A stretch of DNA of 64,000 nt, from assembly GCA_015146655.1 (NCBI GenBank), contig VKHL01000008.1:248001-312000 (forward strand), read 5' to 3'. Positions 15,001 to 27,250 of this stretch are shown here, in pieces; position 1 is the first letter of the stretch; each line of letters opens with the position of its first letter. A model generated the notes under the pieces. The model made no database searches, had not been told where the DNA came from, and saw only the letters and a list, made by a program, of their open reading frames with translations. The DNA is from Ochromonas danica. Taxonomy: Eukaryota; Sar; Chrysophyceae; Chromulinales; Chromulinaceae. Both the position numbers and the translations under genes were made by a program.

Positions 15001-18000
15001 CTGACTGTCCCGATAAGCCTCCAATAGCTCACGAGTAAATACAGGCACGTCATCATAAGCACGCACTTGATAGAGAAAGAGTATGTGCTTCGTTCCCGAG
15101 CCTGATCGATAGACCGCCTCTGCGCAATTCATAAAACTGGAGTTGTAGAGATCAAGCATGAGTCTTGGAGGAGGCAGAATACTCTCATTCACACCATACA
15201 CATGGTTAGCACTATTCGTAAACACAACCTCTTTGTCAAATTCCACGAATATATCAATCCATTCACCTTGTCCATAACTATGATGTCCGGCAGAAGTAGT
15301 AAAGATGGACATCACTCTCGGTGCTGAGGTATCGATAGAAATATTGTTGGCATCGACTGCCGGCAGATAAATGGAAGCAGCAGTCGTGGGAGACTGTGAA
15401 GTGCGAAGAATGGATCCATCGTAATAGTCAACGACATAGAAGTTCGTGTACGTTAGATTATTAATGTTCACGCTGACATTGAGATAAACGTTCTCTTCCA
15501 CATTCTTGCCCTTGGCTAGAGTGATATTATTCATCTTGTCGTCTCTACCAACCCGATACTGGAAGACAAGAGTATTCGAGTTATTCCCATCCAAGTAACT
15601 TGCAAAGCGATAAGGAGGCGTGAAGATGTACAAAGATGGGTCAGATAAGAAGACTCGCTGATTGACGTAAGGCTCATAGAGTATGAGGAACTCTTCGTCA
15701 ACGTCTTTTATTGTATAAACTTGATCCTCAATCACAATCAAGCTATCGATATCATCTAATGTGAAGATGTGATTGTGTGAGAGCAGCAAAACATGATCAT
15801 TGCCACTGTACAAGTACGCCTTGTCCTCCTGATAATCAATATACGCAATCGATGAGACAGACACCTTGGGAACCATCGTGATAGAGTCAACAGAACTGTT
15901 CAGCCAAAGGATACTGTTAGCATCTTTAGCCAGAAAGTACGCGTAAGAGTAATTATAGCCATCAAAGGGAATCCCTTGAGCAGGAGTAACAAACTCAAGA
16001 CTGGATGCTAATTCCACCGTAACAACAGTATCTGCTGATATTTCATTCAAATTGACTATTTCTAACATGGATGTTGCTCTATGATAAGTCGAATTGAACT
16101 GTACACGATAGTCATCACTTATATAGAGGAATTGATAACTATCCTTACTTGTCGAAGTGTGGAGATTGTCAAAACCTGGTAGATAGATGCGAATCATGTC
16201 GTTTATCGCTATGGACTGATGGCATAGGAATGCGAGAGACAGCTTGGTTACTTCACCAGCCACAGGATTGGCTATGTTTAAGTCGAAATAAGCAAATGCA
16301 ATTATGTCTTGGACATCAGTGATGGTACCATAGAAGAAGGAAGAATTGTAGAGAGTCACTTGGTCAAACTGTTCCAAACTATTTGCAACATTACTTCGAG
16401 ATGGTCTAACCATTTTGTATTGAATCGAATGATTGCTATTGAAGGCAGATACGTCATCAATTCGGAAGCCAGTCCGATAGTTCTCGGAGTAATAAGTGAA
16501 GAGAGTTAGTTGCGCAGAGGTGAAATTCTTCTTCATGGTCACTGTGATAATCAATGAATTGTTGTTTACAAGATGCACCACTCCATAGTCTTCAAAGAAG
16601 CCTTCAGTGTTATTAGCAAGTCGAAAAGTGCAGTTGTTATGACACAATGAGCCATTCTTATAATAGCTGGCATGCTCGAGCTCCACCACGAGGATATCTC
16701 CGCGTCTAATATCCGTGTTTACTATATCCACTTGAATCACTGGATTCACCCATCCTGCACCATAAAATGGAGGCAAGAACGAGATAGAAGCTAACGAGAC
16801 ATACTGTGCCAAGGTTTCACTAAAGGTCGATTGATAGGTATCAACACAAAAGGATGATGCCAAGGTAAACCAATAGTCTCCATTATTACTGTATACCACT
16901 TCATTAGATTGGATGAAGTGCTTGGTCAAATTCACATTCAAGGTTAAGGAGCCAGATGGTATATAGCCTGAAAGAACATGCATGGTTAGGTTATGGCTAC
17001 TGGCATTGAACACCGTCCACAAAGAGGATGCCACAGATGATGAAGAATTGGACAGCAGGTTGTGAGGAACGGAGATATTCTCACTATTCCCTGATGTCCC
17101 GACATAGTATATATTGGGAAGATAGATGATCAGTGAATCGTTGGCAAACAGCGGACAATTTATGTTCAGCTCTGCCTGGATCGAAAGGTTGTACACGTTG
17201 TTGTAATGCTCTACTGACATATGCTCATAGACGTTATCATAAACTAAGGTGTGGCTATTTTGAGTAGAGCCTTTCTCATCAGAATAATGATAGATGGTCA
17301 ACGCCGAGTTCTTTTGAGCAGCTATCTTAGTAACATATGTAAAATCCACCCCCGCCACAGGTGCACTGGAGGAATATATCGTAAAGTATGGCAGCCTGCT
17401 TTTTGCCGACAAACCATCTTGTGGCGAGTGAACAAATGAATTGGACACTAAAATAGAAATATTATAGCCAGCAGGAACAGCATTATGAATCGTGAAATTG
17501 ATATAGGTTACCATGGTTTCGGAGTTGATGATGAAGTCGGTGCTACTCAAGCTACCGCTCGCATTGTACGCTGTCGCGGTAACATTACAAGAGCTCGTGA
17601 AGATAGGAATATAGATATTGGTAATCTTGAAGCCTGGAAGATAGACTCTGATCATATCGCCTGCATCCAGAGGGTCTGCCAGTTGCCAGTGTACGAGGAG
17701 ATCAATTGGGGCGTCCGCAGCTACAGGGCTGATGATCAGTTGACTATCCAGAACACCTCCAATGACACCTGCAGTTAGGATATCATCATTTTCATATATT
17801 CGATATGAGTTATCGCCAGTATCGTAAATATAGAGCTGAGTGGAATACGTTGTTCCTTCAAGAACTCCTGCTTTGGGGGCGATTAGGCCATACTTCTCGG
17901 GCAATATACAACTTACTTGCAAGTCAGACGAGCTGTCGGAAGTGCCATCGAGAACTAATAACAATAGGGAAGACGTGTTCTTATTGAAGAAAAACCCTGC

Positions 18001-21000
18001 CTGGAGAGCAGATTGCAAACCTGCTGCCGTTGACAACTCACAAGTTGCATTGTAGATATTATGATATAGCAATCCATTCCAGTGCTTGCCTATATTCAAG
18101 GGTGTGTTCTTGAAATTAGCGGTGAAATTGTTCAACGTCATGAGCAACATCGACTGGGTAGGAAGGCCATGACCACCCACCACAAAAGTCAGGTTGAAGT
18201 CGGTGCTTCGGCCAGGATTTGGAACCAAAGGGATCAGATCAGCTTCACACAAGCCAACACATCGTAGAGTAATGTTAATAGATGGTTGGACAATAAGGAC
18301 ATTAGCACTTCGAGAGAGAGCGACTCTACAAGATCGATTTCCTTCATTTCCAGATATGCCAGTGTTTACCAACGATATATTTCCAGGACTGAAGAAGAAG
18401 GTATAGGCCGTGTAATCCAAGTGCTCAATGCTGTTTTCAACACTTGTTGCGTTTAGTATAGTAATCGACAAGGTCTTTGAAGAGATATCAAACAGAGCGG
18501 TCGCATTGGCCACAGGACTAACCATCTCCACTCGAATAGTAGAGTGAGATTGTGGAGTAGAAGCGGTCAGAAAAGGCGTGCTTAGAGTGAAGACATCGTT
18601 CTTCATTAAGCCACCAGTGATGCTAACATTGAAAATCATATTTGATACGCCGTACGATGAGCCAAAAGTCAGATTCAACGCGACATCTGATAGAATGATG
18701 ACGTCGTCGACTTGGTTGAATGGACGATATGGTGCAAGGAAGACACTGTCTTCACTTCCCACTTGATTGAGGATAGCATAACTGACCAGATATTGAGGTA
18801 ACGACAAGCTGCTATTTTGACTATAAGTCGCATGGATATAGCCGTGTCGGGGAGGGATGAGGTGATTGACGGTGAAGCTCAACCAGCTCCCCTTCGACAA
18901 TGTGCCGACAATATCGAGAACAATTTTGCCATCTTGATCGCAGCAATCATTCACGTTGACCAAATTCGAATTGATGCCCCCATTGATATAATAGCTTGCA
19001 TTACTGGAGAAGTTATTGATCTGTTGCCAAGAAAACCTCGGCAGGTAGATGATCAATTGACTATTGAGAGGCAAATAGGCATCTGTCGGGAGTTGAAGTG
19101 AGATTGAGTACTTCTCCAGGGCCAATACATGCATAGTGGCCTCGCCTAAAATCAGGTTGCTGTAAATTGGTTGAGGATAGCCAACCTCTATCCACGAGGA
19201 GAAATTCGCAGATGTCAAAACGGAGAGTTTCGCGTTGGAGTCACCGAACGCATTGGTCTGAAAAGCAAGCCCGTGACAAGTGATCGTAATCGATGAATTA
19301 GCTGCGACATAACGACTCTCGAGGGTAATATTAAATAGGGTATGACTGATGCCACTAATCGTGCTTTCCTCAACAGTTGCAGAGATACTCCTGACTAGAG
19401 AATTGTCACCAATCGAAACTGACAAGGAAACAGAGTTGATTCCATCAACTGGCAATACATAGGGCAGGCTGAGGACGATCTCAGTTCGGTTAGACAATGG
19501 TGCACTGAAAGAAAAGTCCACAGCCACTGTGGTTGACACGTTGACAATCTGCTTGCTCGCAGATAATGACACTTCGCAAATACCAAGGCAAAATGAGCCA
19601 GAAGACAGCAAATTTTGTCCATATAAAGATCCGCTATTCGAGGTGACCATATCGAGAGTCAAGGAATTGGATTGAATAGACGAGGAGGGCAGATAGAACG
19701 CAGCGGTTGGTGTGATATTGAAAGTCAACCGATCGTTTGTTAATGCAGACAAGCTGACTCTACTGGTCATGGTAATAATCAACTGAGAAAGACGATTGTT
19801 ATAATAGGCTTCATAGCGCAGCAGAGGAATGTTCGATACAATAGTTTCATTCAAATTATCAATCGTTTGACTGGTTATGGATCGTTCAACATCTTCGAGG
19901 TGGAATACTATCTTGTCACCAGCAAGAAAAGTTAAATTCTCTGCTGGTTCGACGACTATCCAAAATCCCACATTACTTCCAAGATAGGATAGATCCTCGT
20001 TACCGATCAGGTGACCATTCTCCGAATAAATTGAGAAATTCAAGTAGTTCAAGAATAACAGTTGGTTGCTTTTGGGATAATATATCTTCCTGGGGGATGC
20101 CAACTGGCAGGAGGAAGATTGAATGGAGAACAAGAAATAGTCGGTCGAGTAGACAATACCAGGCGGACTTGTTAAACCAACTTCCTCGCCAACGGTTAAC
20201 TCGACAATCTGACTGTCTCCCAAGCTACTGATATCACTGATAATTGTAAATATCACTTGTCGACCAGATCTAGCAGCTTTGAAATAGGATTTATATTCAC
20301 CGCTCAAGCTTCCAGCAGATATTGCCACCTCAGAGGATGTGGTTGAGAGATGAGGCAACGTGAAAATAATCTGATCACCTACAGATAAGGCATTGGAGAA
20401 AACAGAAAATACGAAGGTCACCGCGGACTCCACTAAGCCCAAAGTAGCGTTGTAGATGACATTATTCGCCTTTGTATCATTGGAGAAGTTGCAAATAGTT
20501 GGCACGATCGCATTGATTGCTGTTGCTGACACTTGACCATTCCATGCCATGACGGCAGACAATAGGACGTTATCAACACTAACGCCTGCCAGAGGCAAGT
20601 ACCAATCATGGATAGAAGCCAAGTTAAAGGAATAGTTCATCACCGTTGGATGACTTTGATAGTTGATTAGTGTAACACTTTGAGTGCCATTATCGAAGTT
20701 GTAATGGAATGTAATATTGTGTAGAAGGTCGTTAAGGCGGCCATTCTTCGTCGCACTATTCTGTGATGGAGAGAGAAACCCCACGAGTTGCACAGTGATA
20801 CTATCATTGATGGCCAATGCCTCTGGGAAAGAAACACTAACTGTGAGGCTCGTCAGCACCGTGTCGTAAGCGGCCGGTACAATCCGAACTGCGTGATCCT
20901 CCAAGCCAACCGCATGATTAGTCAGAAAAGTGGAGTAAGGCACCATATCACTGTTGCTACCAGCTCGACGAACACGATAGAGATCATTGAATGGCTTGGA

Positions 21001-23038
21001 GATACCCTTCGTGTCGATATAGAGTCCATTGCTGACCACAACTAATAAACTGATCTTTTCGTAGATCCCAATGGAAGAGTGGACGGTGAGAGACAAGGAC
21101 TTTTTGTCTTCTATCCAATACCCTGTCACATTGATCAACAGGTCCGGTAGGAGATCTGATTCTTCTTGGAAAAGACTGACCTCGATCGATCGATTGTTAT
21201 TGAAGATAGGCTTTGCTTCTCGTGTAGGATAGACAAAGAGATGAGGCAAGATCAACTCAATCTGATCACCAGCTTTCAAAGCAAAGTTAAATTGCCATTC
21301 CAAGAGAACTTGTGTCATCTCTCCGGGCAGACCTCGTGTAAAAGAGAGAAGAGGAGAAAGTGGGGCAGTGCGTATGTAGACTCCAGTGTTCACCATTTCG
21401 TTCTTGACAATCAATCGAGGGTGGTTGTACACGGTAACATTGGCGTTGTAAACGACTGTGAGATCGACTAGATCTCCGACCGTGTAGACACCGCGGTCAG
21501 TACTAGGCGGTGTGGCAGTGACGGAGATAACCACAGGAGAAAGCGTGCTGATCACCAGCTTCTTGTTGTAAGACAAACTATTGACTTCGCCAGATGCTGG
21601 CAAGACAGTATTAGCTTCTAGAATGCTCCCATCATAGAGCACTTTATAAACTTGACCTCCATTGAGATTCAATGCAGAAGCTGACGTGACTTCCAACGCG
21701 GCCGAGACGTCCGATGGCTTCACCACATAAGAGAAGTATAAAGTGGTTTCATCCACAAAGGATTGGAAAGGCACACCACGGCTAAAGACACCTAAAGCTA
21801 GCTCCAATGTGAAGCCTTCCATTCCCTCAAGAGAAACAGCCATATTGAACTGCACAACAATGACCAGCCGGTCGCCTGTGGTATATAGACCCGAGGCATT
21901 CAGAGAAGTAACATTGATGACTGCGGGGCTTGCAGAGATAACTTCTATGGGTGTATTGAAACTGAGACTGGAAGGGAAAGAAGAGAGATATCTTTCACTA
22001 TTGCCAGGCTCGGGTAGCCTTACAAATGTCATGTTGTACCCCTGGACAGACGAGAGATATCCCTCCTGCCAATCCCATCCAACCACATCCAAAGCTGATG
22101 CTTCATCACCAAGACGAACAATATACTGAAAAACGATTATGTTGCTATTATTTCCTGAAAAGTAGTCACCATAAGAGTCAGAGCGATTGACTCCTTGCTG
22201 AACTTGGACAGCTGCAGGAGAAAGATAAACGTGATTGGAGAGGTTGAAGTTCGTCAGAAAAACTTCGTCTGCCCCCAGTGACAATTGAGTTCGATCATCT
22301 ACAAAGCCATTCACAGCGCTGAGCAGCATCGTGGGTACATCTCCTTGTAGAAGAGGATAGTTCACTCGGTGAAAGGTGACGGACACATTATTACCAGTTT
22401 TCGAGCATAAGCGATTGTAATCAAAGGAATCATTACTGCCTGGCGTAATTGAGACACTGACCGAGGTGATCTCTGGGATGGTTTCCAGCTTTTGTTTCAA
22501 GCCCAAGGCGGACGTATTGACGTAGATTGTGGGCAGCACTGTCTCTCCCAACTGTATGGCGAAGGCTCCTCTTTCGGCTTGACATGTAAACTGCTGTATT
22601 TCCTCCGTCACACAAGATGAAGATCCATTACAGCCTGTGTTGAACCGAATACGAGGATTACCAACGACAGACAAGTTGGAATAGAACTCCAAGGCGATAT
22701 AGAGATCGTCCCCTATGGCATAGCTGCCTGACGTGTTGAGCGCATAGATGTGATGCAAGCGAGGAGGGCGCTGGCTATCCAAGGTCAGCTGTGGCGTGGC
22801 AATGTCCAAGGGAAGGTCAATCATTGTGCCGGGATAGATCTCTTGCTTGATATTCATGCGAATCACCTGCGGCCAGTCAACAAAGAAAGATTAAACATAT
22901 GACAAGCGAAGCGGACAAGTAGCTCTTCACCTCTGACTGGCCCTCATTCACCAGAAAGCGTTGCCCTCGAAGCGAGACAGCAGCAAAGACTAACAAGCAG
23001 TACCACTTGATCCATAGAAGGACAAGATGTGAGCTCAT
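1..23038 (-). CDS. Giant secreted repeat protein, 5' part of gene (3' end beyond the window)
   Basis: Exons on the minus strand are 22931..23038, 156..22866 and 1..83 (open to the edge). The first ATG-bearing exon adds 36 residues starting MSSHLVLLWIKWYCLLVFAA, a good signal peptide, and joins in phase 0 across a 64-nt intron. Exon 2 is 22.7 kb with no stop. Two repeat types alternate. Type A carries Y..GD.I.I.V.FS..V, A.Y..GNGT..L.F.Y.V..GD and linkers like IDT..P.V..V; it lies at about 21.0-22.8, 13.7-15.4 and 1.0-6.7 kb. Type B carries L..GD.I...LP.F and lies at about 15.7-21.0 and 6.9-13.6 kb. Below about 460 an F5/8 type C (discoidin)-like segment begins (NLALLASITQSS, ASNVIDG, EPWLLAEL). 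N-x-S/T sites are very frequent. I infer a large cell-surface or extracellular-matrix glycoprotein. The repeats resemble beta-sandwich adhesin modules, but I cannot name a family. Orientation and frame are certain; function is not. Confidence 0.85.
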
Positions 23039-23427
23039 TTATCCAGATAGGTTTCAACAGTGATTGTTGACACTATTGTATGTGGGACTAGTCTATAAGA
23101 TGGTAAAAATAGTCAACCTTAGTTAGTTAATAGACTAAAAATAGTCAACCTTGTTCTTCCCGCCCAACAAAGACTTTCAAAATCACGAAACTGTTCAGAA
23201 ACTGTTTTTCTCTGAAGAAGTCAACCGGTTAGTCTTGTTGCGTGGGGTAGCAATCAACGAACGGAACAAGCAACGGACCTCTTGGCGACAAAGTGGTGGC
23301 AGCAGTGCGGAGGCTGTCACTGTCCCTCACTGAGAGAAGCCTCACTGTCACTCTGTCACTGCTCCGTGCTGTTGTGTGATAACGTGATCTTTCTACCAAC
23401 AGAACCTTTCGCCTATCGTCGGTCATC
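23039..23427. promoter_or_regulatory. Divergent intergenic region between the giant gene and the cupin-like gene
   Basis: These 389 bp separate two start codons that face away from each other, so both 5' UTRs and promoters should lie here. The sequence AAATAGTCAACCTT occurs twice, near 23106 and 23137, separated by an AT-rich stretch containing TTAGTTAGTTAATAGACTA. Nearer the plus-strand gene TGTCACT occurs three times (23315, 23346, 23354). No coding exon is needed here. The assignment as promoter is inferred from position only. Confidence 0.5.
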
Positions 23428-24601
23428 ATGAAAGCGACTGCCCCCGAAGAAAATAAGAAAGCACCTTCCAAGGGAGGTTTCTTTAAAGCCTCTAATATTA
23501 TTCTGATTCTTTTGGCGGTATTTTTGGGTGCTTGCTATCGTGAATATCAACGCAAGAACTGGTTCAATGCGAAGCCCCTTCAGAAGGAACAATTCCAATC
23601 TCACCCTTTCACGGTGTTGGAGGTCCCTATCACCTATTACAAGGTGGGTGAGATTGGCAAAGTGCTGAAGGGATGGCACAAGGGAAAAGGCCTCGAGCCT
23701 TACATCCATATGTATCGCCCTGACCCCAATGGCCCAAAATTCGAGTTCGATCTGAACAAGCTTCAAGCCAAGGCTCAGTTCGAGAAGTTCGATGAGAACT
23801 GCACTGTTTTGGAGAGTGTGATTTGCAAGACCTGCGTCTTCATGAACGACGAGGATCACGTCATCATGAATGTCACCGAGATCTTCAAGAAGCCCACTTA
23901 CTATTATTCTGCTTTTGCCAAGCTCGACAATGTTGAGGCTATTGCCAACTCTCTCACTGCTATTGGCATCCCTGATGTGGATCCCAAGAAGATGATCTTG
24001 GAGCACGCCTTCGCTGGTGAGTATCTTCTCCTTCCTTTCTTCACGAGTTTCTCTTATAATTTGTCTATTTGCAGGTAATTTCCCCAAGGATATTATCACC
24101 GCCTACATCCACGGCAATACCATGACTTCCTCTATGTCCATCACCTTCGCCGGCTCCAAGTCTTGGCTCTACTGGGACCCCAAGAACTACCGCGGCAGAG
24201 AGTACTTGGATGCTTTCCCTGGATCTGGTGTCAGCATTCCCAGCAAGGGTCCTGATGGACATCATGAAGTCTACTACGTGCAAACATTCCCTGGAGATAT
24301 TCTCTTTTTCTCCGAGAACTTCGGCCACGCTGTCTACACCCACAAGGGCCCCAACTTCATGATCAACTTCCGTAAGCTCGAGCTGGGTAACTTCTTGCGA
24401 AGACCATTTGATTGGTTGCATGCTGGTTTCAATAACGCTCTCCATCGCCCTAAGCATCGTCTGGGAAGAGACAGCACTCCTTACAATAACCTGATGGACA
24501 TCTGGTTCCCCAAGATCAACAATCTCTGCGCTGATGGCAAACGCTCCGGATGGGACGAGGACATGACCAACCTCCTTCTCCACGGTCCTCAGAAGAAATA
24601 G
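23428..24601 (+). CDS. Membrane-anchored cupin/JmjC-like protein
   Basis: Exons are 23428..24016 and 24075..24601, joined across a 58-nt GTGAGT...GCAG intron to give 371 residues. A hydrophobic segment at residues about 21-37 (NIILILLAVFLGAC) after a lysine-rich start suggests a type II anchor. The C-terminal half resembles the double-stranded beta-helix of JmjC/cupin_8 hydroxylases: AYIHGN, then TFAGSKSWLYWDP, then FPGDILFFSENFGHAVYTHKGP. The usual Fe(II) motif HxD/E reads HGN here, so the iron site may be altered or the fold assignment may be loose. The distal histidine and the PGD turn are present. If active it would be a 2-oxoglutarate oxygenase in the endomembrane lumen; that is inference. 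An AATAAA lies 178 bp after the stop. The start is the first ATG of the open frame. Confidence 0.6.
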
Positions 24602-24752
24602 ACATCTTTCCCAAGTCCTTTATCATGCATGTCTTGTTATTCGACCTCCTCTGAGTGGAGTTGGTGCCTGTCCGTCTTGCTATATCGCGGCATCCCCTCT
24701 TGCGAAAATCATATCATTGCTTACTGTGGGACTTTGTGTTGAATCACCCTAC

Positions 24753-24784
24753 TTTATTTTTGAATACTTGACAGCACGAATAAA
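24753..24784. other. Facing poly(A) signals of two convergent genes
   Basis: AATAAA on the plus strand at 24779-24784 serves the cupin-like gene. TTTATT at 24753-24758 is AATAAA on the minus strand and serves the aldehyde dehydrogenase gene. The signals are about 20 bp apart, and each transcript would be cleaved beyond the other's signal, so the two 3' UTRs probably overlap. The remaining sequence of 24602-24894 contains nothing else that I recognise. Confidence 0.5.
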
Positions 24785-24894
24785 AGACGCTGCAATGTAA
24801 GCCATCTAATTACAAAGACTAGACAAAAGGGGTTCAATTATTAAGTGAAACATGAAGGAAATGCAAAAGCAGCGAAGAGAGCTGTCCAATTCGA

Positions 24895-26548
24895 TTATAA
24901 AGGCGCTAAGAAGTTGCTCAGCTTTCCAGCTTCATCAATAAGCTTCTCGTAGTTGCCATTAGCTTTACCCGCAACAACGATGGGAACAGAGAAAGTGCGC
25001 AGAGCCTCCGTCACCGATAAAGTGCCATTTGCAGAAGATCTTCGCCCAGAGAAAGGTAAGCAATCAGGGGATCGTCCGCATTGAGTGTTGATGTTAATGC
25101 GACCAACAGCCATCGCCAAGAAGTCAATGTAATGAGCAATGGTCTCGGGCGACTGACTGAACACTGCTGCTTGTTGGCCATATTTGGTGCTCATGATGTA
25201 ATCATGCACAGCAGTTTCTCCCACCGCGCCATTGTTGAAAACAGCAACAGGGACAATAGGTCCAAATTGCTCTTCTTTCCATAATCTCATCTCAGGAGTA
25301 ACAGGATAGACAACAGCTGGAAAGAACAGGTTACCAATGATTTTGCCTCCACCTTCGTTAACAACTTTGGCGCCTTTGCTTAAGGCGTCTTCAAGGAGGG
25401 CAGACATGTAACCAACCTTATCAGCCTCTGGTAAAGGAGTGATATTCACACCTTTCTCCCAGGGTAAGCCAGGAACAAGCGTATTGACTTTATCAGCCAA
25501 CTGCTTCACAAAGGGTTCGGCAATTCTGTCATCAACAAAGATCAACTTGATAGCTGTGCATCGTTGTCCATTAAATGTGGTTGCTCCAAGTACACACTGC
25601 TCGATAGCAACATTGAGATCAGCATCATGAGTAACAATGCCCAAGTTCTTGCCTTCCAGTGACAGGAAAACACGCAAGCGATGGAGCTGCGGATGAGCGT
25701 TTAACAATATGTCGGCAGCCTGCGCTGATCCAATAAACGCAAACACATCGACTCCTTCTTCCATGACAGGAGCCATTGTTTCTCTTCCTGATCCAGATAT
25801 AAAGTTGACGACACCAGGCGGCAAAGCTGAGGCGTAAGCCTCCATGGTCAGTACGTGTGCCAACCCGCCCACCTTCGGAATCTTCATCACTATCGTATTG
25901 CCCATTAGAAGTGCAGGGATAAGTGCTGTATAAGTTTCATTGAAAGGATAGTTGAAAGGTCCCATCACAAGCATAACGCCAATGGGACCGCGTCTCATTT
26001 GGGCCGACATGCCCCCAGAAGAACGGCAATACACTTCTTCCTGATCGAGCATTTGGAGCGAGTCAATGGAAGCTTCAATATAAGCCATGGTCCGATCAAA
26101 CTCAGCTGTTGCGTCAGCCGTCGTCTTACAGATCTCCCACATGAGAACTTGGATGATTGCATCGCGCTGCTTCTGCAACTCTTCGACGAGTCGGCGGACA
26201 GCGGCAATGCGATTCTTCATCGTCATTTGCGGCCATTCCCCTGTGCCTCTATTCCACGCGGTCTTGGCAGCATTCACAATCTGGACGGCGTCACTTTCCT
26301 GCATATAGGCCATCCGACCGATGACAAGTCGTTGATTCGTTTCCGAGTCCATGATAGGACTCGTGACATCTTCAGTATGACCACTCCAGGGAGAAACTTG
26401 GCCGCCACAGAGTACCTTGGCGCTGTAAGAGGATAAAACATCGTCAGATCGCAAAAGGACGAATAGTCTAATAATGTTCTTCTTACCCATCAACAAAAGG
26501 CTTATTCAAGCAGGCATTACAATTGGGATCGATTGAACAACTCAGCAT
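24895..26548 (-). CDS. ALDH11/GapN-like NADP-dependent aldehyde dehydrogenase
   Basis: Exons are 26487..26548 and 24895..26422, with a 64-nt intron (GTAAGA...TTACAG), giving 529 residues. The spliced start reads MLSCSIDPNCNACLNKPFVDG and continues into AKVLCGGQVSPWSG. Frame continuity favours this over starting inside the intron. ALDH landmarks are in order: GPIGVMLVMGPFNYPFNETY (substrate and cofactor entry), KIPKVGG, FIGSAQAADILL, the general-base region SLEGKN, the catalytic cysteine in FNGQRCTAIK, and EEQFGPIVPV. The length and the GQRCT context fit non-phosphorylating glyceraldehyde-3-phosphate dehydrogenase, which oxidises G3P to 3-phosphoglycerate and makes NADPH in the cytosol. LEGKN in place of the usual ELGGK and a PFSGRR...GTLSV tail mark a divergent subgroup, so substrate identity is less sure than the ALDH fold. 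Confidence 0.85.
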
Positions 26549-27250
26549 TCTCTAGAAGAAAAGAAGAGGAAGGGTGAAGGTTTATGAAGAAGAGGAAGAC
26601 AGAACAGTGGAGAACCACAGATCACAGATCACAGATCACAGATCACAGATCACAGATCACAGATCAGATATGACTGAGGAGCACAGGAGAAGGTCAACCC
26701 AAGGCGGAAGGAGAGGATTGAAGAGAAGAGCGAAGGCGAAGGAGGGGAAGATGGTCGCTGTGCGTGGGGGAAGTGAAGAGTGAAGTTGACTGACCCGGTG
26801 CGCCTCTCGGGGCCAAGGGGTGCTGCACCGGCGAGGCAAGTGAAGTGCAACTGGGAGAAAACTCGCAAATTGGGAGATTTTCTCGGCCTTTTCACACTTC
26901 CTCTGGATCACTTCACTGCAGCACAAGTTAAGATGATGATATAGTCTAACCAACTTACTCAACATCACCAATAAGTGATAGACTAGTTTGTATCGCATGC
27001 GGCCGCGTGGGAGAGTAGACATTAATTAACTTTACCACTTTAACTTCACTGGCTACTTCAAACCACATTTAGAGAATCTACACTGCACTACATTACAAAC
27101 AATAAACACAGCAAATAAATAAAATACTTGGCAACATCAATTCTACAAGAAATGCTGATACTGTCACCTAGAACAACAAGCATGTAACATAAACAATAGC
27201 ATCATCACTTATAATAATCGGTGAGTGAGAGATAGTTCATAAATCTCACA
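26549..27250. other. Intergenic region upstream of the ALDH gene and downstream of the tweety-like gene
   Basis: These 702 bp hold the 5' flank of the ALDH gene and the 3' flank of the tweety-like gene, both on the minus strand. A 7-bp tandem array lies at 26618-26666. GACTAG/TAGTCTA-type words occur near 26943 and 26980. No convincing exon or RNA gene was seen. Short open frames here have no recognisable product. Confidence 0.5.
26618..26666. repeat. Seven-copy tandem repeat of CAGATCA
   Basis: Seven uninterrupted copies of the 7-mer CAGATCA (equivalently GATCACA) lie about 70 bp upstream of the ALDH start codon at 26548. Each copy contains GATC. It is a microsatellite within the promoter or 5' UTR. 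Copy number is likely to vary between strains. Confidence 0.9.

Noticed and set aside
23413-24583. Long open frames on the minus strand opposite the cupin-like gene (228 and 172 codons)
   Set aside because: They are antisense to exons with a clear protein pattern, have no recognisable domains and arise from codon bias of the real gene.
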